A DNA stretch of 64,000 nt from Serripes groenlandicus. Taxonomy: Eukaryota > Mollusca > Bivalvia > Cardiida > Cardiidae. The notes beneath the pieces were generated by a model. The model was not told the origin of the DNA. It did not search any database and saw nothing but the letters and a program-made list of their open reading frames with translations. Of the stretch, positions 1 to 11,137 are shown one piece after another. The translations under genes and the position numbers were made by a program. The DNA is taken from assembly GCA_031761405.1 (NCBI GenBank), contig JASEVX010000007.1:42982411-43046410 (forward strand), given 5' to 3'. Numbering within the stretch: position 1 is the stretch's first letter; each line of letters begins with the position of its first letter.

Positions 1-104
1 ACACGATGAGAAGAGCCGGCTTTGCTTTTTGAATGTAGTTTTCACTCACCATTTTCGACGGCATTTTGCAAAAGCGGGTCGATTAAACGGACAATGCATC
101 TGAT

Positions 105-295
105 TTGTATCATTGGGGGGTTTTATGCCTTTTTAAACCTGATTTCAGTTATATCACGGCGACAGTTCACTGGTTAAACAAATCAGTACTAGGCAGTCCT
201 AATGCTATCCCCGAAGACCTGAGCGCTAAAGGGGGACAATCATCACTACCATTTTTAAAGTCTTTACTAAAACGCGGCCAAGATTAGCACCGGTG
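105..295 (-). mobile_element. SINE-C copy, 5'-truncated and degenerate
   Basis: On the minus strand this matches the body and tail of the SINE at 56854-57120. The landmarks run in the same order: a CCATTT-TAAAGTCTT stretch, a CTGAGCGC/GGGGACAA block, then the tail word TATATCACGGCGAC and a TTTAAACCTGATTTCAG end. The tRNA-like head with the B box is missing or unreadable. Divergence is high, so this is an old copy. A short reading frame across it has no other support. Confidence 0.55.
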
Positions 296-435
296 AATAT
301 CCGATGGGAGAATAAATATACCCGGATGCTTTGAAATGACGTCATATATCAACCTACAGTCACCTTCCGCCTATAAAACCCAGGAGCATCATTTGATAAA
401 AGTCTGGAAGAGGAGACCCAATAACTTTATGATAC

Positions 436-658
436 TTTACCCTTTTATCATTTATAGACGCATTTTGACGCCTTTGCAGCATACGACTTTTTAAAATATT
501 TTAGGATATGGAGAAATTACTCATCTTGAGAGATTTCTCCTTTTACCGCAATGATGCCAATCGTGTCTTATAATTGAAGTTCAAAGGTATATTCTATAGT
601 TGGCCTAGAAATTTTCAAATCGTCTGCTGCAGATTTGTTGTATGTGGAAAAGAGTTAA
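436..658. mobile_element. piggyBac-like MITE-1 copy
   Basis: The ends read TTTACCCTTTTATC on the left and ATGTGGAAAAGAGTTAA on the right. The arms carry the family words GACGCCTTTGCAGCATACGAC and CGTCTGCTGCAG, and the core is GGAGAAATTACTC...AGATTTCTCC. These are the hallmarks of the TTAA-flanked family seen about 30 times in this window. It is moderately diverged and has no coding content. Confidence 0.75.
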
Positions 659-767
659 AATGACGCCCACAAATAGCCACACGCGTTCCGTTGAATTAAC
701 TCGTTTGTAAACGACTCTTAAAATCTCTTAGTCATTGCGTTTCCCTTTTTTTTCTCTCTCTCAGAAG

Positions 768-912
768 TGTCGTATTGGAGTAACGCCTGACTCGCTGGAG
801 TATGGATAAATGAGCCAGTTGAACCAGACACTTATATTACTTATAATACATCGGAAACGCCGAGATATAACTGAAACATTTCTGAAAGCGGAGTGAAACA
901 CAATACACGTAC
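768..912 (+). mobile_element. SINE-C tail fragment
   Basis: The sequence reads GCCTGACTCGCTGGAGTATGG, then GAAACGCCGAGATATAACTG, then a GAAAGCGGAGTGAAACAC end. This matches the 3' body and tail of the SINE at 56854-57120 in the same order. No tRNA-like head remains. Confidence 0.5.
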
Positions 913-1568
913 CATAAAGAGAAAGAAAAGAAAACCAATATGACCATTCAGTATGAACGATAAGTGAATGCTACAGAATATGGACCATATGTCGATGTTT
1001 ATATAGAAGATAACTAACAGGAAACAAGCGACTTTTAGCTTGCATTGGTAAACACGAGATGTTGATAGAGGGGTCGAAGCGGTGTGATAACCGAACTGCT
1101 AAGTAATCGTAACATAATGCATCCCGAGACTTGAGAGTATTAAAGGTGCTGAATCACCTCGGAGACTTAACCTAGTAAGCATAGTTTAACATATTTGTGA
1201 ACAGTTAACTTACTTCTCGGGTACATTTTAGTTAGGAATTTTAAAGTATTCCTGTGCATTTTTAATTAAAAATCATATTTTATAATGGCAGATACATGGA
1301 ATTTATATCATGCACAGATAACTTTCATTCTCTACAATAACACCAAATTGTAGAGAATAAAAAATAACCAATTAGTACCACTTAGAACGAGATAGTAATA
1401 GCGATTTCTTTAACCACAATATCATTGTCGTTAAAACGTACGTTTTGACATAAAAAGCGACGTGATTTCAAAGGAATGATTCCTCCTTAACTGGCGAGAC
1501 TTATGGAAGAACACCCCCGGGAGATTAGGCGATCTCCGCACGAGGTCGGAATTTATTAACAGGATACA
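913..1568. other. Unassigned AT-rich stretch
   Basis: No coding region or recognisable repeat is visible. The one structured item is a perfect 11-bp stem (ATTCTCTACAA / TTGTAGAGAAT, 1327-1358) with a 10-base loop. Confidence 0.5.
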
Positions 1569-1617
1569 GGCTCGGTGATTTCCGTCTGAAGTCGTAAATT
1601 ACGGAAATCACCGAGCC
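1569..1617. repeat. Short inverted repeat (17-bp perfect stem)
   Basis: GGCTCGGTGATTTCCGT at 1569-1585 is answered by its exact reverse complement at 1601-1617, with a 15-base loop. It sits in a locally GC-richer patch (1500-1620). It could be the remnant of a foldback element; nothing identifies its family. Confidence 0.7.
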
Positions 1618-1894
1618 CATTAGGGAAGTTCTATATTAAAGCAACATATGCAACGAAATTCAAGATCGATGTTATAAACATTCATTTTGAAACAGTTCCT
1701 TTAAGCTTTTTTCCAAATTAAGCATATCTGAAGCAGTCAATGATAAGATCAAACTTGCACTCGCACCAGAACTTTTTTCCTGGCTCGAAACAACGGACTT
1801 CTGGCTGCGATTTCGGAAGTAAATTATCTGACAAGGCTCTATACTGCTGGCTGCCGAACTCAACATTTATAGTTTGATGTTTGTTAAATTGGCT

Positions 1895-1982
1895 ACGGAC
1901 TCTCCCATGTGCAAAGGTGGACAAGTATGAATGTGTTTTGTTTGCAAAAACCTCGATATTGCTATTGGCGCTGAAAGAGTTA
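1895..1982. mobile_element. MITE-2 fragment (TTAA type)
   Basis: GACTCTCCCATG is followed by TTTGTTTGCAAAAACCTCGATATTG and GGCGCTGAAAGAGTTAA. This matches the two end regions of the full copy at 3124-3336 with most of the middle, including the palindromic core, deleted. Confidence 0.65.
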
Positions 1983-2709
1983 AAGGAAAACTATTCCTAT
2001 CCGCCCACGTGAATATGAAAGATAGAGAATCGTCACGCACAACACTTGACCCTTGGTCAGTCATCTTATACGAGGGACTTAAGTTTGTTTGTTAAACTTG
2101 CTTGTGGTGGTTCTTCCCTGTGTGCAAGAAATGTGTACGACAGGACCAAACGTGAAGAAAATGGCATGTAAAACCATCTTGGCGCTTCTTTGCATTGATC
2201 GGCCTTGTCTGACTTAGCCATTATTTGGTTTTTATGATTCGCTGGTGCTGAAAATGATAAAACCAGTGAGCAACTCAGAAATTTTACTTGGATTACAATT
2301 TTATTATTTTTCGAAAGTTTATTTGGCACAATCGAAGGACTCAGCCTTTTGGTTCGATGTCAATACATAAGGGATCTAGCAAGAAACGTTTTTAATTCCA
2401 AAAAATCAGTCTGAATATGATGGACGATCCCTTCTGAAATGCCAAGACTCTTGTGTATAATTCAACAATGAATATCTCGGGTCACTTGTAACCAGATTAA
2501 ATCCTAATATCACATGGTCATTAAATAAACATCGGCTATCACAACCACATGCTCTTATTCAACGTGGTTTCTACGGAAGGTTGTTAGTAACATAACTTAT
2601 TGTATGCCCCTTGTACCCAATTAATCCGTCCTTTCCAAGGAACCTTTCTACATTGCGCTGGCGAGCGCTGTTTATTTCTATTTCAAGTTCAATAACATGT
2701 AAGTCAGTA
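1983..2709. other. Unassigned stretch
   Basis: Short open frames exist on both strands but show no family motif, and none is repeated elsewhere in the window. Nothing further can be supported. Confidence 0.4.
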
Positions 2710-2712
2710 TTA

Positions 2713-3059
2713 TCAGTGTGTGTATACCACGTGACTTTTACGTCACAAATGCTACGGTGGACAGAAATATTTTACTTCGGTTTAGAAGGTAACTTTTTTA
2801 TTTCTTCATCATGTTTAATGAAACATGGCGCAGTCTACAGAGCCCTATCTCCGGTTTTTCAAAGGAGTTTGATTAGTGGTTTAGTTTCTTCAAACACTTC
2901 GAAAAACATTTTCTCAAAATTTTGAAGTGTTAGAAAAAACTAGACCACCAATCAAACTCCTGTAAAAACCCAGAGATAGGACATTGTAAGCGGCGTAGAC
3001 TGCGCCATGTCTGACCATGCAAATATGACGTCAAAAGTCACGTGGTATACACACACTGA
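2713..3059. mobile_element. 347-bp foldback MITE with TTA flanks (PIF/Harbinger-like)
   Basis: The left end TCAGTGTGTGTATACCACGT is matched in inverted orientation by ACGTGGTATACACACACTGA at the right end. A further long inner inverted repeat surrounds GGAGTTTGATT...AATCAAACTCC near the centre. TTA directly flanks both ends (2710-2712, 3060-3062), the 3-bp target typical of PIF/Harbinger elements. The arms have diverged by indels. The open frame inside the hairpin is not a gene. Superfamily assignment rests only on TTA and is tentative. Confidence 0.7.
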
Positions 3060-3123
3060 TTATGGGGAAAATGAAATTAGTTAACAGGTTTAACCTGTCA
3101 CTCACTATTCTACGCATGTCTCC

Positions 3124-3336
3124 TTAACTCTTTCAGCGTCGACTTGTTTAAAGTAGACTCTCCCATGTTCAAAATCGGGCGTCTTCATTTCTCATGTAAT
3201 AAACGTTTGAACTATTTTGATAACTAGAAGGCAAATAATGCTGATTTCAGGTGAGACAGCTCGTTACGAGCTGACTCACCTGAATCAGTATTGTTTGCAA
3301 AAACATCAATATTGCCTTTGGCGCTGAAAGAGTTAA
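3124..3336. mobile_element. MITE-2, near full copy with TTAA ends
   Basis: It opens TTAACTCTTTCAGCGTCGAC and closes GGCGCTGAAAGAGTTAA. The core is a palindrome, CAGGTGAGACAGCTCGTTAC with its complement. TTAA at both borders and a CTCTTTC/CCCTTTC start point to a piggyBac-like non-autonomous element. Relatives are at 1895-1982, 11138-11352, 24686-24868, 50367-50575 and inside most units of the 25-kb array. Confidence 0.8.
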
Positions 3337-3877
3337 CATTCGGTTGTGTACTCGTTACCTATGTGGTTACTCTTCCTAATGAATACGGTAATGCATGTGG
3401 TAACTCCATCAGGTCATGAAAGCTTAGTTGGTTAGATAACACTTTTTAAAGTTTTCAAGGGTTCCATTTTTATGCTAGGCGTACTTCTTTATTTCCTAGA
3501 TTAAATTCTTTTTTAGCAAATTCATATTTGATCTCATTTTTTTTCAGAAAATTTCATTAGTCAGTCATAAGACTCCTTTCTTCTCCAAGTTTCTCAATAT
3601 TAGTAACAAGTCAATGTACATGTAATCTTGCCCTAAACCGTACAGCGAATTACATATATGAATACATTTGATTCTGTTAGATTAATTTGGAAATATAGAA
3701 TACATATAATTAATTGGCATACTTTTTACTTTAATAATGATAATACAAAATTATCACATGATACTGAAAGAGCATCATTAAAAAAAATGTCATACAACTT
3801 AAAGACATCCTGTTTGAGGGTTACGAACCTCAGGCGTCTGAACATTCATTGAAAAAACAATGTTAAGCTTCTACTCT
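3337..3877. other. Unassigned AT-rich stretch left of the hAT element
   Basis: No gene or repeat recognised. A short open frame at 3658-3852 has AT-rich, low-complexity composition and no motif. Confidence 0.4.
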
Positions 3878-4199
3878 CAGGCGCGTAGCTAGGCTTGTGC
3901 GCAAGAAATATTTTGAGAGTTATGAAAATAAAACAAATGCGAAAAATGCAATAAAAACTGGACCCTAAGAGGGGGGAGGGTTTAAGGCGTAAGGGGTGAA
4001 AACGGACACATCAGAACAATGAATAATCTATATTTATTGATAATATTAGATGTCCTATGTAATTTGTATACAGTCATTTAGTCTTTTCATATTGTACATG
4101 GGAGTACGATATTCGAAGTATATTGTTGGAGCGACTTGTGGTCCGAGATCGCTAGTGTCGCAACCTGCAACAATCAACCGACCTCAGCAATCTTGGCAA

Positions 4200-5870
4200 G
4201 GTCATCACCGCTCACATTAAGTGCTAGACAAATGCGCATTCGCTTGAAGCGGCTGAACATTTCACTGCAGTTATGTCTGGAATTCAGAAAAGCATTGCCC
4301 AATGAGTTTCCTATACCAATGATGTCCTAGTTAGCAAGAACATACATGTATTACAAGGCATAATTGATACAATTATATCCTTTTTTGTAAACACAATCTA
4401 GCTATACGTGGTCATGAGGATACAAATAGTTACTTTAAAGCACTTTTAGAATACCAAGCCAAATATAACCCTGTGCTGCGTGATCATTTGAAGAACGGTG
4501 ACGCGATACACTTCACCCGCTATACAAAATGAAATAATCACGATATGCGGGTATCAAATCAGAGAGGAAATTGTGCGCAAATGCAATAGTGTTCCGTTTT
4601 TTTGGGTTTATGACAGACGAAGCCACTGACGCGTCTACTATGGAGCAAGGGGCGCTCTGTTTGAGGTACTTCGACCATACAACCAAGTCGGTTAGGCTAC
4701 GATGGAGCATCCAACATGTCCGGAAAGTTCCGCGGTGTTCGAGCGAGTTCGGCAGATAATTTCCGACGCAATTTACAACCACTGCAAAGCTCACTGTCTA
4801 AACCTTGCTACATCATGCGTCCGAGGAGCCACTTTCCAGAAACATGATAAACACCGTTCAAGAAGTGGCGTTCCTGTTTTACTACTCGGGCAAACGGTTG
4901 CGTTTTCATGAAACTAAGTAAGCATAAAACACATGGAAAATCGGACTAAATTACAGTTGCACTTAACACTTTCAAATGCTCGTATACGACGGTCGTTGAC
5001 AGCTTAGATGACTTCTTCACTATGGTGATGTCAAAGCCGGAGCATATGAACAGCGATCACTCAGTTCGGTTTCATCATTGGTCTCGTGGCTATTGAGCAT
5101 GTGATGTCAGGATTGGTGCCGTATTCCCAGTTGTTACAAAACAAAACCTGTGATCTGGTTGAAGCCGTGAAAGAAGCGCGAACTCGACAGGTTGACGCCG
5201 AATGGAACGACCTAGCTGTATGGGATGCCCGTTATAACAAGTCCGTCGACATGGACCATATAGTTAGTGTTGAACCATCACGCCAAGGGCATACGACAAT
5301 CGGCGTCAGCAGCATCGACTAAATGCGCATGCAGACACTGTATCAGAATACAGCTGAAGAAACCTGTATTTACTGTTTGTTGATCACCTATCAATGGAAT
5401 TATCAAACCGGCTAATTGAAGATGGCGCAAGGTTCAATGCACACTATCTTATTCCCAGTGAACTCGGTCACCTGAATGATGGCATAGTGCAGTCAATATA
5501 TGTCACGTTTGGGCGCGATCTACCGATGGAATATCTGGAAGATTTCCAGCGTGAAGTATGTCGTTGGAGAAATAGGTGCGATGGCGATGTGTATGACACT
5601 ATACGTGATACATTGGCACAAATAAACACATATTTATACCCAAACGTGTCACCATGCCTCCACATTTTACTATCAATGCCCGTTTTGACCACCACTGCGG
5701 AACGTTCGTTTAGCACTATGAGAAGAGTGAAAACATATCTACGGCCAACCATTACCAACGGTAGATTATCCGAGCTTGGTTTGATGAAAATTCACCATGA
5801 TCGAACATGGGAAAGGTCGAACAGCCTGGAAAACTCGAACTCCTCCCTCGGCCCCGAAATATTTTTTTAA
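4200..5870 (+). pseudogene. hAT transposase relic (ZMYM1 / '52 kDa repressor'-like group)
   Basis: Fragments in several frames follow the order of this transposase type: an EAAEHFTAVMSGIQ helix region; IRGHEDTNSYFKALLEYQ; EIITICGYQIREEIV; the catalytic-region word MTDEATDASTMEQ with LCLRYFD; NMSGKFRGVRA; YNHCKAHCLNLA; RNMINTVQEV; then IEHVMSGLVPYSQLLQ; and a C-terminal hAT dimerisation block with TTTAERSFSTMRRVKTYLR at 5690-5740. Breaks include an in-frame TGA at 4303-4305, a frame change near 4390, another at ~4530 and one at the T-run 4597-4603. The last piece, 5394-5870, is open for 158 codons. I cannot find the N-terminal zinc finger. The motif order is what I know of the family; the breaks are seen directly. 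Confidence 0.9.
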
Positions 5871-6176
5871 CCTGAAAAACTCGAACACCTGCTCTTTCGA
5901 ATTATCGAACTAAAACACGGTCCCTTCGGCCACATTAAAGCACAAAGTACACATAGATAGATAGGTCGAACGGGTAATTATTTACCTTTTGGTTGAATAT
6001 TTTCGCATCTTTTTTATTACTATTATTAATCACATAAGTTGTTTGTTAAGGCGGTGCGTATTTTTCATTTGTTTTAAATGCTGTAAGCGCGCTTTATTTA
6101 ACGTGTATTCATTGACAATAACGGCGTGTAGATACATGCATACGATGTACACATCTTATTGTATTGACCATGTATA

Positions 6177-6404
6177 CAACCCTTTCACACATTCAACATA
6201 TCTGCAGCAAACGTCTTTGAAAACGTCTATGTACAAGTATGGAAACTCTCTACAAATGAAAGTATAATTACTGAAAAAAGTTGAAAGCATTGTGGCAAAA
6301 GGAGGAGTTGCATGCTTTGAGCAATTTATCATTTTGTCACAATTATTTTAAAAGTTATCTGTTGCAGATGCGTCAGTAAGCGTCTGTTTGTTGGATAGGA
6401 ATTA
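6177..6404. mobile_element. MITE-1 copy nested in the hAT element
   Basis: It starts CAACCCTTTCACACATTC and contains CTGCAGCAAACGTC, then GCATTGTGGCAAAAGGAGGAG, then a right arm GCAGATGCGTCAGTAAGCGTC. The TTAA borders are decayed. It interrupts the region 3' of the transposase, so it inserted after the hAT. Confidence 0.7.
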
Positions 6405-7093
6405 TACAACTATAGAAAAAAAACTGCGGATTACTCTTTTTTCTCCGTAAGTACTTTATTTCCCCGCCAAAAATGTTTCTACGACCCAATGGTATGATTA
6501 CTTATGCATTTTCATTTCATTAACACTTAATATTCTACATGTATATGTTTAGGATAAACTACTTATTCGCCGTCGTAACGTCCACAATTGAATACCTAGA
6601 ACTACCGATAGGCCGAACTATTAACTTTGGGCCCTTCGAGTTCGAGTCTTCGAGGTTTCACTTTTGTTGAAGTGCCAGTCAATGTTAGATAAAAAAAAAT
6701 CCGAATGCGGCAAATGTTTTAAGGTATTTTGTGTATATATGCCGTACATAAGGGTATCAAGTAGGCTCATTTAGATATTGTGAAATATACGCCAGAAGTC
6801 ACCTGAGCCCATATAGACGAATATTTTTCCTCGGGGGAGCATGCCACCGGACACCCCTAGAATGGTGCGTAGTCCACAAATCAACCCAGCTACGCGCCTG
6901 ACTCTACACAATAATCTCTCTATATGGTCCATAAACACTAAGAATAATGACAGTACTGTTTTGTTTGAGAACACATGGAAAAGCCCTTACAGTACCGTAT
7001 AACTATAACTAGTCAGTGTCTCTCTTTATTGTTCATACACTATACGTAATAATATATAATACCATATGGAGATGCTAGTTATAGTACTATATA

Positions 7094-7342
7094 TCGAGGG
7101 CTTGGCGTGAAACAGTTGTAACTAAAAACGTATTTTGAAAACCCTGGTTTAGGGGCAATTTTGACCCCTTTGTAAACAATGCCAATTTAGGTGCCATTGC
7201 TCAGAACGAGCAATGGCACCTAAATTTCCATTGTTTACCAAAAACAATGGTTTAACGTTTATATAGACTTCATGGCGAGGTGATTAACCTTGGTAAAACA
7301 TATAGCAATTTTAGTTACAACCGTTTCACGCCAAGCCTTAGA
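7094..7342 (+). mobile_element. MITE-3, 249 bp, TA-flanked
   Basis: The terminal repeats are TCGAGGGCTTGGCGTGAAAC and, inverted, GTTTCACGCCAAGCCTTAGA, with TA outside both ends. The core palindrome is GGTGCCATTGCTC...GAGCAATGGCACC. A second copy of exactly the same length lies at 21752-22000 in the opposite orientation. TA flanks suggest a Tc1/mariner-type source; the autonomous partner is not in the window. Confidence 0.85.
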
Positions 7343-7344
7343 TA

Positions 7345-7692
7345 TATGGCTGGGAGAACTGAAAGTATATATGACGTGCATACTGTTCACTATATAACCA
7401 TTCATAACAGGAGCTTTACCTTTAACGGTGATAATGCAATTCTATTCATGCGTATATAACAAACGATTGCTGAATAACGAACTTGTTATAAGCCATGATG
7501 TCACGCATGGTGAGCAATCTCGTATCAAACGTTGAATAGTAAATTAATTATATATTAGCATATACATAGACACAGTGTATTACGTATTCATAAACATGTG
7601 TCTGGTAATACAGTACGAAAGTAATATAGCTTTATGGCCACTATACTCAGGTAGTTAGTTCTTATCTATGTATTTGCTGTAACATTTATCAG
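7345..7692. other. Unassigned AT-rich stretch
   Basis: No feature recognised. Confidence 0.4.
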
Positions 7693-7694
7693 TA

Positions 7695-7868
7695 CAGTCG
7701 AACCTGTGCTAAAGACCACCTTGGAATAGCAATTCCCTGTCTATAGCATCCATACTTTAAATTTCCCAAATACTCATTTTCTGTATAAATGACCCTGCAA
7801 TTAACACCTGAGATCGAAGACCAGATTGTTCACTTCCCATGGGTGGTCTTTAAACACAGGGTTGATTG
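7695..7868. mobile_element. TA-flanked MITE with CAGTCGAACCTG ends
   Basis: The left terminus CAGTCGAACCTGTGCTAAAG continues into ACCACC. The right end is the diverged inverse, GGTGGTCTTTAAACACAGGG then TTGATTG. TA lies at 7693-7694 and 7869-7870. I associate CAGTCGAACCTG ends with TA-inserting MITEs in invertebrates; that part is from memory. Confidence 0.7.
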
Positions 7869-7870
7869 TA

Positions 7871-8880
7871 TATGAGGGAAAGCGGCAATGAGTATTGGTT
7901 ATTTACCATATACTTTAAAATCATCCTTTAAATATATTCAAATATGTTATTGTATTTAACCTCCAGCCCTTTAACATACAACGACATAAAAGAAAAACAA
8001 AATATTAACAGTGTGTTGTTGCCATATATAATGATATTAAAACGTTGATCAAATTCAAAATTTCTCTGTATCATGGCATGACAGATAAACATAGATAGGT
8101 TTCTGACTATGACCCGGATCTGACTTGCCATTAGAAGAAAGAATTTATTCAAATTAGGAAAAGTGTAGAAGTTTTTCGGAATATGTTTATGACGAAGAGC
8201 ATTATAAAGGGGACACATAAGAATGACTTGGTATTCACATTCATTATCAACATTACAATACAAACACTACCTTGAATCAATGTCAATGCCTTGATTTCAG
8301 AGAATTGAGAGAACCATATACACATGAAATGTCATTTGAAGCTTAACACCGTTTTCCAAAGGATTAATAGTATATGTCTACATTTTGATTGTTAACTAAC
8401 ATTATGACCAGATGACCTAGTAAACATTGAAAGGTCACTTTTCAATGACATGTGTTGTCCTGAAACTAACGTGTTTTCACTAATGACAGTTAGAATATAC
8501 TTTGTTGCATAGTTAACAACATGGCAGAGGTTAGTCAATACGGATTTACTGCAATCATTCAATAACTTTATGTTCTAATTCAATGCTTTCAAACGATCAT
8601 AAATGATTTATATACTTACGTTAAACAGATAATTATAAAACAACACCATATACATTTTAGGCTAGGGGAACTAAGTTAAACCGCTTATTTTTGCTTTTCT
8701 GCATTGTTAATCGACAACACAACACATACATACAACAAGCCTAATGCTCCCAATATATATATCAAAGCACTGCAGTGCTGACGGCCTTGGGGCTGCTGGA
8801 AGGTTGGAGAAGTAGGGGAAATGTGAAAGGAAATAACAATTGCTGCTTATGTTTGTGTATTTATTATCAAGAAGTTGAAA
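7871..8880. other. Unassigned stretch, ~1 kb
   Basis: AT-rich. A 111-codon open frame on the minus strand (7928-8263) has no motif I recognise, and its composition follows the background. Nothing else seen. Confidence 0.4.
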
Positions 8881-8884
8881 GATC

Positions 8885-9310
8885 ATGTCAAAAATAGTAA
8901 AAAGATTAAAAATGCAACATCCAGTGTGTTATCAAGATTGTCCGTCATTTGGCCTAGTGACCTATTTTTGTTTACCCGATATGACCCTTACTCGAACATG
9001 GACTAGATATCATTAAGGTAAACATTCTGACCACATTTCAAAAAACGTGGCCTCTACAGTGTTGACAAGACTTTCCTTCAATTTGGCCTAGTGAACTATT
9101 TTTTAACAGACATGACCAATATTCAAACTTGGCCTACATATCATCAAGACAAATATTCTGATACAGTTTCAACACGCTCAAGTTAAAAATGCAGTCTCCA
9201 TTATGTTAACAAGATTTCCCTTCAATTTGGCTTAGTGACCTAGTTTCTGACCCAATATGACCCTTATTCGAACTTGACTTAGATATCATTAAGACAAGCA
9301 TTTTAACGAA
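8885..9310. repeat. Degenerate ~120-bp tandem repeat (bivalve-type)
   Basis: Three diverged copies share TTTGGCCTAGTGACCTA, then GATATGACCCTTA, TCGAACTTGACTTAGATATC and ACATTCTGACCA. I associate this 'ttgacctagtgacc...tcgaacttgacctagatatcat' repeat with bivalve genomes, and it is the main clue to the organism. It is not coding. Confidence 0.7.
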
Positions 9311-9521
9311 AATGCCGTTGATACCTCCACAGCACTTGCGGGCACCTGTACAGCACGATTGAGGTAGAGGTTTGCGTTTGCACGCTACCTCTACAACTAA
9401 GTTATTGGTGTATTGGTGGCTGAAGAGGAGAGGTCTCATTCCCTTTACTGCCACTCTCCCTCTCTTGTGGGTACTGCCCTCTCCTTCTCCTTCAGTCCTC
9501 CCTTCTTTTATAGGTAGGAAT

Positions 9522-9735
9522 CCGCTGTGGTCGAGTGGTTAGCGTCGGGGATTTCGAAACCGGGTGTCCCGGGTTCGATCCCCAGTCGCGGCACTACGGC
9601 CATGGTGGAGTGCCCTTGGGCAAGGCACATTTTCTAGCCTAGTACTGGTTTGTTTACCCAGGGATCATGAATAACTAAATTTAATTGCGCGCTAAATGAC
9701 CTTAGCTGTCGATGCGCCATAAAACAATAAACATT
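9522..9735 (+). mobile_element. SINE-A, tRNA-headed, apparently full length
   Basis: The tRNA-like head (9522-9594) has an A box, GTGGTCGAGTGGTTAGCG, and a B box, GGGTTCGATCCC, ending GCGGCAC. The body contains GTGCCCTTGGGCAAGGCAC and the tail CGATGCGCCATAAAACAATA. The same tail occurs in reverse at 21121-21172. The fused body shows this is a SINE and not a tRNA gene. Transcription would be by RNA polymerase III from the internal boxes. Confidence 0.85.
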
Positions 9736-9784
9736 TTATAGGGCATCTTGTAGTACTGTTACTCTGACACTTTTGTGATAAACT

Positions 9785-10135
9785 GTGTGTTAAATTGCTA
9801 CCTTCTGTGAAGAGCGCGACTGGAATCTGATTAATGATGCGATGACCCGGCTTTTATAACCTGCGAGACACATTGGATGGTCGGCCAGACGCCGCCTTTC
9901 CCCGGTCAATGTTTGCCGATGTCCGGCCGGGCTCTGAGCGGCGAATTTGGACCGGCGCTCGCCAGATATGTATGATGCCCGACCGGGTCTGGGTGTCGTG
10001 GGATGGAGGGAGTCGGACACGGGCCCAATGGGCCCCCGCTAAATCCGCCACCACATTTGCCACGCTTTTTCTTTGTTTACCATTAATTTTTCGACGCACG
10101 GGCCTACGTCCCCCCGGTTAATCCGCCACTTTCAC
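9785..10135 (-). promoter_or_regulatory. GC-rich island with TATA box; possible solo LTR
   Basis: This 350-bp patch is strikingly GC- and CpG-rich against an AT-rich background. Read on the minus strand it contains GTGGCGGATTAACCGGGG, a similar GTGGCGGATTTAGCGGGG 90 bp later, and then GGTTATAAAAGCC (TATA box about 9853-9859) followed ~25-30 bp on by a candidate start region CAGATTCCAGTCGCGC. That layout fits a Gypsy-type LTR promoter or a small CpG promoter. I see no TG...CA ends with a matching duplication, no primer-binding site and no downstream gene. Overlapping short frames on both strands merely reflect GC content. Confidence 0.3.
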
Positions 10136-11137
10136 GCGACTTCTTGCTTTTTTCCCGTTCCTCTTCGCTAATGTTAATAATGTTTACAAGCGTCAATATT
10201 TGACATCGCGGCGCATTAATTTCTAAAGCATTTCTTAAACTTATATTGGAGTACTCACGCCTTAAGTTTTTCACTGATGTTCCAACAACATTAAAATGAT
10301 ATTTATGGGGGAGATCCTAACCTTTTAAATGCAGTGTTGTGGAATCCATGATGAATTATTTTTCTTGCGCAGTCTCAACCTAAAATGCGTTGTTTGGTGC
10401 TAACAGCAATTGGCAGGCTGCCAACTCCGAAAGAAATGGTATTACTACTATGACCAGGGGCTAAATCACCAGGCCAATAATAGCTACTACTAAAGCTTAT
10501 TTTGCAAATTATTGTGTGAATAGAAGGGTTGTTGAAAGACGATGCATTAAATCGGTAACTGCGAGCGGGCCACCCAACACTTACCTGTCGTGTTTCTTAT
10601 TGAACAGGGGGAGGTGAGGAAATATCCATGCTCTGGTCAGTTTTAGGCGTCTCCTCCACCCTCCGACATTATTCAATTCGTTTCTCTTAAAACACATTAT
10701 GATGTAATTAAAACGTTATTATAACAAATCGGATTTCCAGAAGTAACTGATTAGAAGAACTTGATGCATGTTTGGAATGTATATATTAAATAACCCTGAA
10801 TCGATTAATAGTCATTGAATTTGGATCAGAACTCAACTCCTAGCATTGCTTTCCTGTGAGCGAATTACACAAAACGAATATGTCCGAACTCGTAATTCGC
10901 AATTTGCATTGTAATCTCCTAGAAATCAGTACTTGGAAATTTGATAACAGTCTGAACAGTTGGACGTTTACTCCTCGAATGACCATCAACCGCCTATATA
11001 GTACACGAAACCTGCTTGGCACGAGCTTACTTTTCCCGCCAACATATAATACAATAGACTAAACAAAAACCTCCTACATGGTCATTCCCCACTCAACATA
11101 TGTGTATACACTACCGTCGATAAATACATGTATGGAT
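10136..11137. other. Unassigned stretch, ~1 kb
   Basis: No gene, RNA or named repeat recognised. Two short overlapping frames on opposite strands near 10850-11050 have no motif. Confidence 0.4.

Larger units (their letters stand above)
3878..6900 (+). mobile_element. hAT transposon, full length but inactive, 5-bp ACTCT duplication
   Basis: The left end CAGGCGCGTAGCTAGG is mirrored at the right by CCCAGCTACGCGCCTG. ACTCT immediately precedes the left end (3873-3877) and immediately follows the right end (6901-6905). The ends are typical of hAT elements. Most hATs duplicate 8 bp; a 5-bp duplication is reported for one group. Inside is a broken transposase on the plus strand and an unrelated TTAA MITE (6177-6404) that inserted later. 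The 3023-bp length fits an autonomous hAT, so this is a dead autonomous copy and not a MITE. Confidence 0.88.

Noticed and set aside
2611..2925. 104-codon plus-strand frame
   Set aside because: It runs across the left arm and centre of the 347-bp hairpin MITE; no protein motif.
7928..8263. 111-codon minus-strand frame as a gene
   Set aside because: AT-rich background composition, no motif, no neighbouring support.
9522..9594. Possible tRNA gene
   Set aside because: A and B boxes are present, but the sequence continues into a SINE body and tail also found elsewhere. The cloverleaf is imperfect by eye.
10840..11062. Overlapping short frames on both strands
   Set aside because: Mutually antisense with no motif and no repeat conservation.
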